Shown piece after piece: positions 26,802 through 35,514 of a stretch of 64,000 bases of DNA. Positions within the stretch are counted from its first letter, which is position 1. Each line of letters opens with the position of its first letter. The DNA lies in NCBI GenBank assembly GCA_964360255.1, contig CAYHVK010000017.1, forward strand, positions 1-64,000, in the 5' to 3' direction. Both the position numbers and the translations under genes were made by a program. A model generated the notes under the pieces. That model was not told where the DNA came from. It searched no databases and worked only from the letters and a program-made list of their open reading frames with translations. The stretch is from CAYHVK01 sp964360255 (GTDB lineage: Bacteria > Bdellovibrionota > Bdellovibrionia > Bdellovibrionales > UBA1609).

Positions 26802-27995
26802 TTGGAATTTGATCCCTCGATATTTTTAATCATTGGTGTTGTCGTGTTTCTCGGAGTCGTGGCTTCGGGGGTTTATTATTTTGCCAGATACGCCATCAAG
26901 ACTGATGCTAATGATAAAGAAGTTTTTGGTTCACTCAAACAGGGTGAGGATACGCCTGAGTCGGCTGCTCGCGAAGCGGGTGCGCAAGCTTCAGCTGCCT
27001 CTGATCTTAAAAGTGCTGAGGCGTCTCAAAGACGAGAAGCCCTTACGCCTGAAGCGCCGAAACGATTTAAAACTCTTGAAGAAGCTCTCGCCGGTACAAA
27101 ATCAAGTCTTTGGGGCCGAATGGCTTCAACTTTTACCGCGTCCTCAACCATTAGCGATGATTTGCAACATATTGAAGAGGTTTTATTCACCAGTGATTTG
27201 GGCCCGCAAACCGCTCAGCATTTATTAGAAAAAGTCGGAGATCGCCTCGATCGTAAAGAAAAATCCAACGCTGAAAAAGTTCGAGCTGCTTTAAGAGCCG
27301 AAATGCTCGCGGTCTTTCAAGAAAACGCGGCATTTGAAAAAAATAAAGATTTATTTGATAAAGCCAAAGATCAAAAAGGTCGCGGCGAAATCGTGGTCTG
27401 GATGGTTGTTGGTGTTAATGGCGCAGGTAAAACAACAACGATCGGAAAGCTCGCTTCACTGGCTCAACTTCAAGGTTTAAAGCCAATGATCGTAGCTGGT
27501 GATACATTTCGTGCGGCGGCCGATAGTCAGCTGCGTGTTTGGTCTGAGCGCTCTGGCAGTCTTTATTATTCTAGTGACGTCACGAAAGATCCGAGTGCTG
27601 TGGCTTATCAGGCTTTAGAAAAAGCGAAATCAGAAAAAGTAGATTTGGTTTTAATCGACACCGCTGGCCGCCTTCACACTCAAGACAATTTGATGGAAGA
27701 GCTGAAGAAAATGAAGCGAGTTATGACAAAAGTAATCGCTGATGCACCTCACGAGGTGATCATTGTTCTTGATGCGAACAATGGGCAGAACGCACTTGAG
27801 CAAGCTCGTCAATTTCATAAAGCCGTGGGGATTTCTGCCGCGATTTTGACTAAGCTTGATGGAACTTCAAAGGGTGGGGTGGCTGTAGGTCTAGCCTCTG
27901 AGTTGAATATTCCTATACGATTTGTGGGAATTGGTGAAGGTGTTGAAGATCTTCGTATTTTTTCTGCAGAAGCTTTTGTAGACTCTATAATATGA
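26802..27995 (+). CDS. ftsY: Signal recognition particle receptor FtsY
   Basis: A 397-residue GTPase. An N-terminal membrane segment (about 4-27) is followed by a charged Ala/Glu-rich A-domain (about 40-95) and the NG domain: G1 GVNGAGKTTTIGKLA, DTFRAAA, DTAGRL and TKLDGTSKGG. FtsY receives SRP-ribosome complexes at the inner membrane for co-translational insertion. The TTG start (MEFDPS) has GCAGGAG upstream. The N-terminal anchor is unlike the E. coli protein, which has none. The stop overlaps the next start (ATGA). Confidence 0.96.
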   Translation: MEFDPSIFLIIGVVVFLGVVASGVYYFARYAIKTDANDKEVFGSLKQGEDTPESAAREAGAQASAASDLKSAEASQRREALTPEAPKRFKTLEEALAGTKSSLWGRMASTFTASSTISDDLQHIEEVLFTSDLGPQTAQHLLEKVGDRLDRKEKSNAEKVRAALRAEMLAVFQENAAFEKNKDLFDKAKDQKGRGEIVVWMVVGVNGAGKTTTIGKLASLAQLQGLKPMIVAGDTFRAAADSQLRVWSERSGSLYYSSDVTKDPSAVAYQALEKAKSEKVDLVLIDTAGRLHTQDNLMEELKKMKRVMTKVIADAPHEVIIVLDANNGQNALEQARQFHKAVGISAAILTKLDGTSKGGVAVGLASELNIPIRFVGIGEGVEDLRIFSAEAFVDSII

Positions 27996-29635
27996 ATTGG
28001 TCCCATTCCATTGTGACCTTGGCCTTTGCCGGAACATGTTTCTTCATGCTCGGTACCAGCCTGGTCTCAGAAAACTTACAAAAAATCGCCGCGAATCGCA
28101 TCCGCGATATTCTAGTTAAAATCAGTGGTAAAACATATTATGGAGTTTTAGCGGGCGCAGGTTTAACTATGCTCGTGCAAAGTTCTGGCGCCGTGATGGC
28201 GATGCTTGTTGGTTTGGGTACAGCTGGGGTGATTTCGCTCCCGCAAGTGATGGGCGTTATTCTTGGAGTCGGCATTGGTACGACGATTACAGTTCAGCTT
28301 CTCAGTTTTAATATTGCGCAGTTCGGTTTACCGATTTTTGCTATTTGCTTTACTATTCAGTTTCTCACGGCTCGCCCGGTCGTTTCGCGCGCCATGGGTG
28401 TAGGGATGGGTTTTGGGCTCATGTTCTGGGGCCTTGAGATGATCACTCTGGGCACAGCTGGTTTGCGTGATGTTGAGTATTTCGTGCGCATGCTTGATTA
28501 CTTAAAAGAAAATCCATTTATTCTTCTCGGGGCAGTAGCCGTTTTTACGGCGCTTTTGCAGTCTAGTGCCGCCGTTGTGGGTATTGCGATATCTCTAGCA
28601 GGTTCAGGTTTAATTTCTATGACTGATGCCTTCTATTGGGTCTACGGAGCGAATATTGGCACAACAGCCGTCGGTTTAATTGCGGCTGCGGGTGCGAACT
28701 ACGTCGGTCGACAAGTGGCGTGGGCCCACTGTGCGCACAAAGTTTTGATGGTGTTTTTACTTTATTATCTGACGCCGTATTTAGCTGAGTGGACTTCAAT
28801 GGGAGTTCCGCAGCGTGATGTGGCCAATGCCCATTTGCTTTTCAACCTTCTCGGCGCTCTTTTATTTTATCCATTTGTTGGTTATGGGGTTCGGCAGCTC
28901 GAGAAGTGGATTCAGCCTCGTGAGAACGAGCGCGACTTCTCAGTGAAATACTTAGATCGTGTCAACTTTGAATCTCCGGCTATCTGTATAGCTCACGCTG
29001 AGCGCGAAATTATGCGCATGGGTGATATCGTGCTTTCAATGCTCAAAGATTCAATTACGGTTTTACGGGATGATAACCCAGATTTAATTAAAGAGATGCG
29101 CGCCCGTGACAATAAAGTGGATTTGCTCAATCGCGAGATTTCACTTTTTATTACTAAATACATGGAGAGCGCCGAAAGCGGAATGCACAAGCAGATGATT
29201 CGTCTGTTCTCGGTGGCCGCTGATTTAGAAAGTGCGGCGGATGTTATTGATAATTCTATGCTAGAGCTCGCCGGTAAGAAGCATAAGCTCAAAGTTGAAT
29301 TCAGCGACGAGGGCTGGAAAGAAATCGAAACTATGCACAACGCCGTAACCGAAGTGGCAATGATGTCGCTGAGTTGTTTTCAAGTGCAGAGTCGCGACCT
29401 GGCTGAAAAAGTCATCCAATCTAAGAGAGATATCCGAAAGCTTGAAAAGGTGATGCGAGAGTCCCATATTTCTCGTCTTGTGAAAGGCCGCTCGGATAGT
29501 ATTAATACATCTTCAATCCATATGGATGTGCTGAGTGACTATCGCCGAATCGTTGGCCTCTTCTCAAACCATGTCTATCACTTGGCTAAACCAGACAGCG
29601 AAAAATTTGTGATCACTAAACGTGGTGGAATGTAG
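27992..29635 (+). CDS. Na/Pi cotransporter (PNaS family) with PhoU-like domain
   Basis: A 547-residue membrane protein. Two inverted repeats of the PNaS fold carry the QSSGAVMAMLVGL and QSSAAVVGIAISLAG motifs, each followed by a VGIGTT or ANIGTT segment. About eight membrane helices lie within residues 1-300. The C-terminal 200 residues are helical and PhoU-like (ICIAHAEREIMRMGDIVLSM, SAADVIDN). The family moves Na+ and phosphate, with export described for some members. It is coupled to ftsY by a 4-base overlap. Substrate by homology only. Confidence 0.88.
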   Translation: MNWSHSIVTLAFAGTCFFMLGTSLVSENLQKIAANRIRDILVKISGKTYYGVLAGAGLTMLVQSSGAVMAMLVGLGTAGVISLPQVMGVILGVGIGTTITVQLLSFNIAQFGLPIFAICFTIQFLTARPVVSRAMGVGMGFGLMFWGLEMITLGTAGLRDVEYFVRMLDYLKENPFILLGAVAVFTALLQSSAAVVGIAISLAGSGLISMTDAFYWVYGANIGTTAVGLIAAAGANYVGRQVAWAHCAHKVLMVFLLYYLTPYLAEWTSMGVPQRDVANAHLLFNLLGALLFYPFVGYGVRQLEKWIQPRENERDFSVKYLDRVNFESPAICIAHAEREIMRMGDIVLSMLKDSITVLRDDNPDLIKEMRARDNKVDLLNREISLFITKYMESAESGMHKQMIRLFSVAADLESAADVIDNSMLELAGKKHKLKVEFSDEGWKEIETMHNAVTEVAMMSLSCFQVQSRDLAEKVIQSKRDIRKLEKVMRESHISRLVKGRSDSINTSSIHMDVLSDYRRIVGLFSNHVYHLAKPDSEKFVITKRGGM

Positions 29636-29663
29636 TCGAGGCCGGTGGCGGATGTGAAGCTAC

Positions 29664-29739
29664 TGAGAACTAGAAGCATCATCTGAGAAGTGTCGTTTGA
29701 GAAACGTCTGAGAAGTCGTCTATGAGGATCGTCTGAGAA
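29664..29739. repeat. Cluster of degenerate TGAGAA repeats
   Basis: TGAGAA occurs at 29664, 29684, 29698, 29709 and 29734, three of these in the longer form TCTGAGAA, with a degenerate copy (TATGAGGA) near 29721. The spacing varies between 11 and 25 bases. Another CGTCTGAGAA copy lies at 30001-30010. Confidence 0.6.
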
Positions 29740-29773
29740 ATGTCGTCGCTAACTGACGGGGGTACGTGTTTTC

Positions 29774-29822
29774 GCTGACCGATCGACACGTGCACTTTAT
29801 TTGCTGACCGATATGTCCGTGT
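29774..29822. repeat. GCTGACCGAT direct repeat
   Basis: Two exact 10-base copies at 29774-29783 and 29813-29822, with starts 39 bases apart. Confidence 0.6.
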
Positions 29823-29894
29823 CCGGCACGATTTTCTCTGAACGCAATGCGACTTCAACGTTGGAGGTAGAATTACCTCTTCTAAATGATGAAT

Positions 29895-29963
29895 CCAAAT
29901 ATCATGATCACTCTCTAAAAATATTGAATACACTCCACAAATCATGATCACATTCAAAAATTA
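29895..29963. repeat. Direct repeat with palindromic core, 40-base period
   Basis: ATCATGATCAC occurs at 29901-29911 and 29941-29951, exactly 40 bases apart, with further similarity on both sides (CCA before, AAAAAT after). The core contains the palindromes ATCATGAT and TGATCA. The spacing is near four helical turns, which would suit a pair of operator sites. Confidence 0.6.
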
Positions 29964-30206
29964 TAAATTTATTCCCAAATTTATGTTGACGTAAATTTCA
30001 CGTCTGAGAATGCGCTGAGTGAAGTTTAAATTTGCCGTGCAGGTTGGTACATTCTCGATTGTCCGAGACGATTCTAGAGGCCAATTGGATCAAATAGAGT
30101 GAGTCGATTTGTGTCCGCCGTCCGGATTATTAATTTAAAAATAATTCGTAAAATAGAGATTTTAAAAGCCATGTTAATAAAATTATCCAACTAACTAGGA
30201 GTTACT

Positions 30207-31097
30207 ATGGCTTTACTTAAAATTGACAACTACGAACAAAAATTAATTATCCGACTTAAAGATCTTTTTCATCAGGAAAATGAGATCGTTAATGAATCAA
30301 TCGAACTGCTCAGTCAGATTGAAAAGAGAAAGATTTTTTTAAAGATGGGGTATCCGAGTCTTTATGAGTTCTGTATTCAAGAGCTTAAGTATTCGGAAGG
30401 AACCGCATATAGAAGAATATCTGTGGCTCGACTTTTAAGAGAATTGCCAGAAATTAAAGAAAAAGTAGATTCTGGCGTGGTAAATTTAACCTCACTTTCT
30501 CAGGCTCAGTCATTTTTTAACAAACGATTTAAAGAAAATGCACCATTGCAAAAAGAAGAAAAGATGTTGTTGATTGAGAGATTAGAAAATAAAAGTCATC
30601 GCGAATGCGAAAAAGAAATACTCAAGCTAGACCCCAAGGCCCATAGGCCTGATCAAGCTCGGCAAATTAACAACGACCTGACTGAAATCCGCTTAACAGT
30701 AGATAGTGAATTTATGGCGGTGCTAAATCGACTTCGCGAACGTCTATCGAGTCGTGGAATTTTAGAGAATAAAGATGTTATTTTTCACGCGCTTAAAACA
30801 GAAGTGACAAGACTCACTAAGAATCCAAAAGAAGTGAGCGCTATCACTTATTTATCGAAACATAATATTTTTGAGCGAAAGGGTCGCATAGTCATTCCGC
30901 ACTCGCTTCGCGCTCTTGTTCATACAAAGTCGAATTGGGAGTGTTCTTACGTAAATCCACAAAGCCATAAAAAATGCTCAAGCCGTCATTTTTTACAGAT
31001 AGACCATATTATTCCGGTGAGTCGCGGAGGAACCAACAACCTCAACAATTTACAGCTGATGTGTTCAGCACATAATCAGTTAAAGTCTGATAACTGA
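30207..31097 (+). CDS. HNH endonuclease domain protein
   Basis: A 296-residue protein. The N-terminal two thirds are helical (EKRKIFLKMGYPSLYEFCIQ, YSEGTAYRRISVARLLRELP), resembling the N-terminal domain that precedes HNH nucleases in Bdellovibrio-type genomes. The C-terminal HNH domain has Cys residues in WECSYVN and KKCSSR, the DH pair (Asp269-His270) in QIDHIIPVSRGG, NNLNNLQLMC and a final SAHNQLKSDN. The AGGAG site is clear. The gene is AT-richer than its neighbours and lies alone between a repeat-rich spacer and an ORF-poor region. It may be a homing or defence nuclease; no partner is seen. Confidence 0.85.
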   Translation: MALLKIDNYEQKLIIRLKDLFHQENEIVNESIELLSQIEKRKIFLKMGYPSLYEFCIQELKYSEGTAYRRISVARLLRELPEIKEKVDSGVVNLTSLSQAQSFFNKRFKENAPLQKEEKMLLIERLENKSHRECEKEILKLDPKAHRPDQARQINNDLTEIRLTVDSEFMAVLNRLRERLSSRGILENKDVIFHALKTEVTRLTKNPKEVSAITYLSKHNIFERKGRIVIPHSLRALVHTKSNWECSYVNPQSHKKCSSRHFLQIDHIIPVSRGGTNNLNNLQLMCSAHNQLKSDN

Positions 31098-31536
31098 TGG
31101 GGTGTCCGATAATTGGCGGAATTGTCTATCTATTAGCTGATGGAGTTATGTATCTCAATACACATTGGAAGAGGCTGGCGATTCATTATTTTAACGCTCA
31201 GATTTTAATTAGATGGCAATACCTTTGGAATACGCCCTTGCTATCTTTATTTTTTGTCTTCGTATCTGTCTTTGCAGGTGATTCATGCTGAAATCGCCCG
31301 CCAAGGCAGCGCGTTAAGTGCTTGATCTTTGACCACTCCCGCAGTCTGCGCTACCAATATTAGTGAAGGTTTCTTGGATTTTTGCCCCAAGCTTAAATCC
31401 ATATAAATCGAACTGGTAAATGATTTAGAGAATTCTTGAATTGATAGATAGAGTTTTCGATCAGGTATCAGAGCGGCCACACCTTCAATTGGTTTTAACT
31501 TTTCAAACTGGTACAGCTCTAAAGGAGAATACCATC
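31098..31536. other. 439-base interval between the HNH gene and zapA
   Basis: Little can be supported here. The first 200 bases are AT-rich and without a credible product. A minus-strand reading frame (31283-31480, GTG start) would encode 65 residues ending ALPWRAISA; its composition is protein-like but it has no recognised domain and a badly spaced ribosome-binding site, so it may be a remnant. AGAGC near 31469 can pair with GCTCT near 31515, next to the zapA AAAGGAG site. Confidence 0.4.
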
Positions 31537-31830
31537 ATGGAAGCCGGCAAAAATGTTTACGAAGTGCAGGTTGCAGGTCTTCCGCTTAAGCTCCGTTCGT
31601 CTCATGATCAATCAACAGTCAATGAACTCATTGGTTTCGTCGATCAAAAAGTAAAAGAAGTCATGGGTGCAGCTCCAAGTATTTCATTTCAAAATGCATT
31701 ACTCTTGGCCGCATTAAATATCGCTGAAGATCTTGTCCTACTTAAAAGAGTAGCTCGCCAAGAACTTGGTGCCCTTGAAACTCAAGCCGAACGTATCTTA
31801 GAGCAAATAGAGGAAGCACAATCGAACTGA
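31537..31830 (+). CDS. zapA: Cell division protein ZapA
   Basis: A 97-residue protein from the ATG at 31537, which has AAAGGAG upstream; the longer upstream reading is rejected. It has the ZapA pattern: VQVAGLPLKLRSSHD strand region, an amphipathic helix ELIGFVDQKVKEVM, FQNALLLAALNIAEDL, and a C-terminal coiled coil. ZapA cross-links FtsZ filaments at midcell. The order zapA then 5-formyl-THF cyclo-ligase is widely conserved in proteobacteria, with 6S RNA between them in enterobacteria. Confidence 0.88.
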   Translation: MEAGKNVYEVQVAGLPLKLRSSHDQSTVNELIGFVDQKVKEVMGAAPSISFQNALLLAALNIAEDLVLLKRVARQELGALETQAERILEQIEEAQSN

Positions 31831-31882
31831 AGGTTTCGTAAGCCAAAGGCTTTTAAAAGCCTGGGACTTTAAAATCCAGTTC
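31824..31882 (+). promoter_or_regulatory. Structured spacer between zapA and the cyclo-ligase
   Basis: A perfect 16-base palindrome, AGGCTTTTAAAAGCCT (31847-31862), is nested in outer arms GAACTG (31824-31829) and CAGTTC (31877-31882). A second short hairpin, GGA/TCC, lies near 31864-31876, and CTTGGTCCGCAAG follows. In enterobacteria 6S RNA sits at this position. A convincing 6S fold with closing stem was not found, so this is reported only as a structured leader. Confidence 0.4.
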
Positions 31883-31902
31883 ATTCTGCTTGGTCCGCAA
31901 GG

Positions 31903-32670
31903 ATGACTCTATCAGCCGCCTGCACTTCTGGGGATGAAGTGTTTATTTCAGATCAAGACATTCAAAGCTTAAAAGCTGAGCAGCGCCATCGAGCTCGCAA
32001 AGTCTTGAACGCAATCCCAGATAAAGATCAGAAAAGTTTTACCATTCGCGAAAAAATCCGCTCGTTTATTGCTCCCTATTTTGAAACGCCTGGTCTCGAC
32101 AATCCAAGCGCCAGCCGTCGTCGGCTCATCTGCGGCCTATTCATGGGTCTGCCCAGCGAACCGAACTTACGTGAGCTTGTAGGCGACCTAGCTATTCAAC
32201 CTGACCTTGAAAATGTGTTCTGGGCTTTACCTCGCATTCAAAAGGAGCCGACGCTAGAGCACGAATCACTCAAATTCTATGTTTGCGATAGTGCATTGCC
32301 TATTGAAGAATGCCTCGAGAAAAACGAATTCGGTATCGAAGAGCCCCTCCTTTCTAAGGCCCAAGAAGTGACGGCCTCGCAAATGAACCTGATTTTTATG
32401 CCCGGACTCGCATTCGATAAAGAAATGAATCGTCTTGGTCGGGGCAAAGCTTACTACGACCGGTTTTTACAAAACTACCAAGGTCTTAAAGTCGGCGTTT
32501 TATTTCATGATCAAATTATAAATGAAAATCTCGTGGTGCAGCCTCATGACATCAAAATGGACTGGATCATCACTGAGAATTGCATGTACAAAAAAATGAT
32601 ATTTAAAGAACAGCCTAAAGCGAATCCGCCATTATTCAATGGCGAAAAGACAGAGAAAAGGACAGCATAA
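31903..32670 (+). CDS. 5-formyltetrahydrofolate cyclo-ligase
   Basis: The protein has the N-terminal basic region LKAEQRHRARKVLNA, the central VFWALPRIQKEPTLE region and the C-terminal signature MPGLAFDKEMNRLGRGKAYYDRFL. It converts 5-formyl-THF to 5,10-methenyl-THF with ATP in one-carbon metabolism. The start is uncertain: ATG at 31903 has AAGG directly against it, while GTG at 31939 has GGGG at better spacing and would give a protein beginning nearer the family start. The stop overlaps the rny ATG by one base. A Lys/Glu tail extends past the family end. Confidence 0.87.
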   Translation: MTLSAACTSGDEVFISDQDIQSLKAEQRHRARKVLNAIPDKDQKSFTIREKIRSFIAPYFETPGLDNPSASRRRLICGLFMGLPSEPNLRELVGDLAIQPDLENVFWALPRIQKEPTLEHESLKFYVCDSALPIEECLEKNEFGIEEPLLSKAQEVTASQMNLIFMPGLAFDKEMNRLGRGKAYYDRFLQNYQGLKVGVLFHDQIINENLVVQPHDIKMDWIITENCMYKKMIFKEQPKANPPLFNGEKTEKRTA

Positions 32671-34244
32671 TGAGTTTATTTCTAGTAATTGGATGTTTAG
32701 TGGGTGGCTACTTGGCCGGCGTTATCACACTTTATTTTTACAAAACAACACAAGACAATCGCACTAAGATGGATGCCCAGAGTGAGGCCCAGCGCATTGT
32801 GAATAAAGCTAAAGGCGAATCAGCTCGTATTGAGCGTGAAGCCGCCGCTCGTGCCAAAGATTTTGAGCAACGCGCCCGTCGTAACGTTGAGAATGACGTG
32901 AAGAAAGAGAAACAGAAAGTTGTGACTCTTGAGGCCTCGTTGAAGCAAAAAGAGGGTCGTCTCGATCAAGACTTCAAGCGTAAAGAAGAAACTTTAACAA
33001 ACAAAATCAAAGCTGTTGATGATCGTGGCGAGCGCTTACGTATTTCTGAGGCCCGCATTGCTGATCTTGAAAAGAAAGCTCAAATTCAAATTGAAGAGCT
33101 GCGTAGCAAGCTTGAGGGTGTTGCTAATCTTTCAACAGACCAAGCTAAAGAAGAGCTGAAAAGCGCTTTAAAAGCAGCAGCTCAACAAGAGGCGGAGCAT
33201 TCACTGCAAGAGATTGAAAAAGAAGCAAAGCTTGAAGCCGACCGCAAAGCTAAGCGTATTCTTTCTGTGGCCCTTTCTCGTTATGCGAGCGAAGTGGCAA
33301 CAGAGCGCACGGTGAATATCGTTCCACTTACTAGTGATGAGATGAAGGGTAAGATTATCGGCCGCGAAGGTCGTAATATTCGTGCTCTTGAAGCAGCTTG
33401 CGGTGTGGATTTGATTATCGATGAAACTCCTGAAGCCGTTGTGATTTCAAGTTTTGACCCTGTTCGCAGAGAAATCGCTCGTCAAACATTAATTAAATTA
33501 ATGGAAGACGGCCGCGTTCACCCGGGTCGTATTGAAGAGGTTGTGGATAAAGTAAAACAAGATCTCACTCAGACTATTCGTCAAGACGGCGAGAAGGCCG
33601 CAGTTGAACTGGGTCTTGTCGGCATTCACCAAAATATGGTGCAAATGATCGGTAGCATGAAGTACCGCTTAGCTGGTTCACAAAATCTTTATCAGCATTC
33701 AATTGAAGTGGCTCATATTGCGGGTCTCTTGGCGGCTGAAATCGGCGAAGATGTTCAGCTCGCAAAACGCATTGGTCTCTTACACGATCTTGGTAAAACA
33801 ATTGATCATAACGTAGAGGGCAGCGTCGCTTCTGCCGGAGCCGAATATGCTCGTCGTCACGGTGAAAAAGACATCGTCGTAAATGCCATTAAATCTCTCG
33901 CACCAAATGAAGAGCCACGCTCTGCTTTGGCTCATATCGTACAAGCAGCGAAAGCTCTGGCAGAGAATCGCCCTGGTGCCAACCGTCAAGTGATTCAGAA
34001 CTTTATCAAACGCCTTGAAGACCTCGAATCGATTGGTAACAGCTTCGACGGTGTGGTTCGTACTTATGCTCTTCAATCAGGTAAAGAAATTCGCGTCCTC
34101 GTTGAGAGCGGTAAGATCACTGACGATCAGGCTGTTATGCTCAGTCGCGATATTGCCCGTAAGATCGAGCGCGATGCGAACTACCCAGGTCAGATTAAAA
34201 TCGCTGTTGTAAGAGAGACAAGAATCGTAGAGCACGCGAGATAA
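32670..34244 (+). CDS. rny: Ribonuclease Y
   Basis: A 524-residue protein with the full RNase Y layout: N-terminal membrane anchor (about 3-24), long charged coiled coil (about 35-200), KH domain with GRNIRALEAACGVDLIID near residue 230-250, and an HD domain with HSIEVAHIAGLLA and the catalytic HD pair in LLHDLGKTID. It is the membrane-bound endoribonuclease that starts mRNA decay in bacteria that lack or supplement RNase E. It is coupled to the preceding gene (TAATG) and followed 22 bases later by tyrS. Confidence 0.97.
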   Translation: MSLFLVIGCLVGGYLAGVITLYFYKTTQDNRTKMDAQSEAQRIVNKAKGESARIEREAAARAKDFEQRARRNVENDVKKEKQKVVTLEASLKQKEGRLDQDFKRKEETLTNKIKAVDDRGERLRISEARIADLEKKAQIQIEELRSKLEGVANLSTDQAKEELKSALKAAAQQEAEHSLQEIEKEAKLEADRKAKRILSVALSRYASEVATERTVNIVPLTSDEMKGKIIGREGRNIRALEAACGVDLIIDETPEAVVISSFDPVRREIARQTLIKLMEDGRVHPGRIEEVVDKVKQDLTQTIRQDGEKAAVELGLVGIHQNMVQMIGSMKYRLAGSQNLYQHSIEVAHIAGLLAAEIGEDVQLAKRIGLLHDLGKTIDHNVEGSVASAGAEYARRHGEKDIVVNAIKSLAPNEEPRSALAHIVQAAKALAENRPGANRQVIQNFIKRLEDLESIGNSFDGVVRTYALQSGKEIRVLVESGKITDDQAVMLSRDIARKIERDANYPGQIKIAVVRETRIVEHAR

Positions 34245-34266
34245 TAAAGTTAATGGAGCAGATGAG

Positions 34267-35505
34267 ATGTTTAAGCTAAGTGCTGAAGAACAATTAAAAG
34301 AGCTTAAAAAAGGTACGGTTGACTGTATCTCTGAGGTTGAATTATTAGCGAAGCTGAAAGAAAGCGTAGCTAAGAGTAAACCTCTTCGTATTAAAGCTGG
34401 TTTTGATCCTTCACGCCCAGATCTTCACATTGGTCACACGGTTCTATTAAATAAAATGCGTCAGTTTCAAGAGTTCGGTCACCATGTGATCTTCTTGATC
34501 GGTGATTTCACCGCTATGATTGGTGATCCCACTGGTAAAAATGTGACTCGACCGGCCTTAACCTCTGAAGAGATTCAAGAGAACGCCAAGACCTACGCTC
34601 GCCAAGTTTATAAAGTTCTCGATGAGAAAAAGACTGAAGTTGCCTATAACGCGACTTGGTTTAACAAATTCAGTGCCGCAGACTTTATTCGTCTCACAAG
34701 CCAGTACACAGTGGCTCGTATGCTCGAGCGCGATGACTTTCAAAAACGTTATGCAGAAAAAGCTCCGATTTCGATGCATGAACTTTTGTATCCACTCGTT
34801 CAAGGTTATGACTCTGTAGCTTTAAAGTCAGATGTTGAACTTGGCGGAACTGATCAAAAGTTCAATCTTCTTGTTGGTCGCGAAATTCAAAAAGCTTATA
34901 GTGTTGCTTCACAGTGTGTAATGACAGTTCCGATTCTTGAAGGCCTTGATGGCGTTCAGAAAATGTCGAAGAGCCTTGATAACTACATTGCCGTTGAAGA
35001 CTCTCCAAAAGATATGTTCGGCAAAACAATGCGCGTGAGCGATGAGCTCATGATTCGTTATTTTGAACTTCTCACTGATATTACGACGGCAGATCTGGCA
35101 AAGCTCCAAGCCGATTTGAAAGAGCGCAAACTTCATCCACGCCAAGTGAAAGTTGATTTGGCTAAGACATTGGTGACACGTTTTCATTCTAAGGAAGCAG
35201 CTGATAATGCCGAGGCTGAGTTTAATCGTATTTTCGTATCTGGCGGATTGCCGGACGATATGCCGACAAAAAGCTTAAATGAAGGTTCTCTTCAAGCGGC
35301 TGCATTATTAGTTGAGCTGCAACTCGCGACTTCAAAAAGTGAGGCTCGACGCCTTATCGAAGGCGGAGCTGTTGAAATTATTCAAGGCAAAGAGACGACC
35401 GGCGAAAAAGTAAAAGACCATATGCAGCCGGTAAAACTCGTGAAGCAAAGTTCGTTTGTTGTACGTGCCGGCAAGAAAAAGTTCGTTCGCGTACAGGTAA
35501 ATTAG
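34267..35505 (+). CDS. tyrS: Tyrosyl-tRNA synthetase
   Basis: A 412-residue class I synthetase. The HIGH-type motif is DLHIGHTVLL, and KMSKS is exact (VQKMSKSLDN). GGTDQKFNLLVGR and the C-terminal S4 RNA-binding domain (SKSEARRLIEGGAVEI) are present. It belongs to the TyrZ-like group by its long N-terminus and the VELGGTDQKFN form. GGAG precedes the ATG. The ferredoxin gene follows nine bases after the stop. Confidence 0.96.
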   Translation: MFKLSAEEQLKELKKGTVDCISEVELLAKLKESVAKSKPLRIKAGFDPSRPDLHIGHTVLLNKMRQFQEFGHHVIFLIGDFTAMIGDPTGKNVTRPALTSEEIQENAKTYARQVYKVLDEKKTEVAYNATWFNKFSAADFIRLTSQYTVARMLERDDFQKRYAEKAPISMHELLYPLVQGYDSVALKSDVELGGTDQKFNLLVGREIQKAYSVASQCVMTVPILEGLDGVQKMSKSLDNYIAVEDSPKDMFGKTMRVSDELMIRYFELLTDITTADLAKLQADLKERKLHPRQVKVDLAKTLVTRFHSKEAADNAEAEFNRIFVSGGLPDDMPTKSLNEGSLQAAALLVELQLATSKSEARRLIEGGAVEIIQGKETTGEKVKDHMQPVKLVKQSSFVVRAGKKKFVRVQVN

Positions 35506-35514
35506 GAAGTAAAA

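Larger units (their letters stand above)
29636..30206. other. 571-base non-coding, repeat-bearing interval
   Basis: No credible ORF on either strand. The left part (29660-29750) has a cluster of TGAGAA-containing units; the middle has a duplicated GCTGACCGAT; the right part is AT-rich with two copies of ATCATGATCAC 40 bases apart. ACGTGT (29764-29769) and ACACGT (29786-29791) form an inverted repeat. The last 30 bases hold the ribosome-binding site of the HNH gene. The composition differs from the flanking housekeeping genes and suggests an accessory insertion or a decayed gene. Confidence 0.6.

Noticed and set aside
29679..29957. Minus-strand frame across the repeat-rich spacer
   Set aside because: Its product has no domain, it runs through the direct repeats, and no start signal is seen.
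31097..31291. Plus-strand frame after the HNH gene
   Set aside because: It begins at the HNH stop without a ribosome-binding site and has no protein-like pattern conserved with anything recognised.
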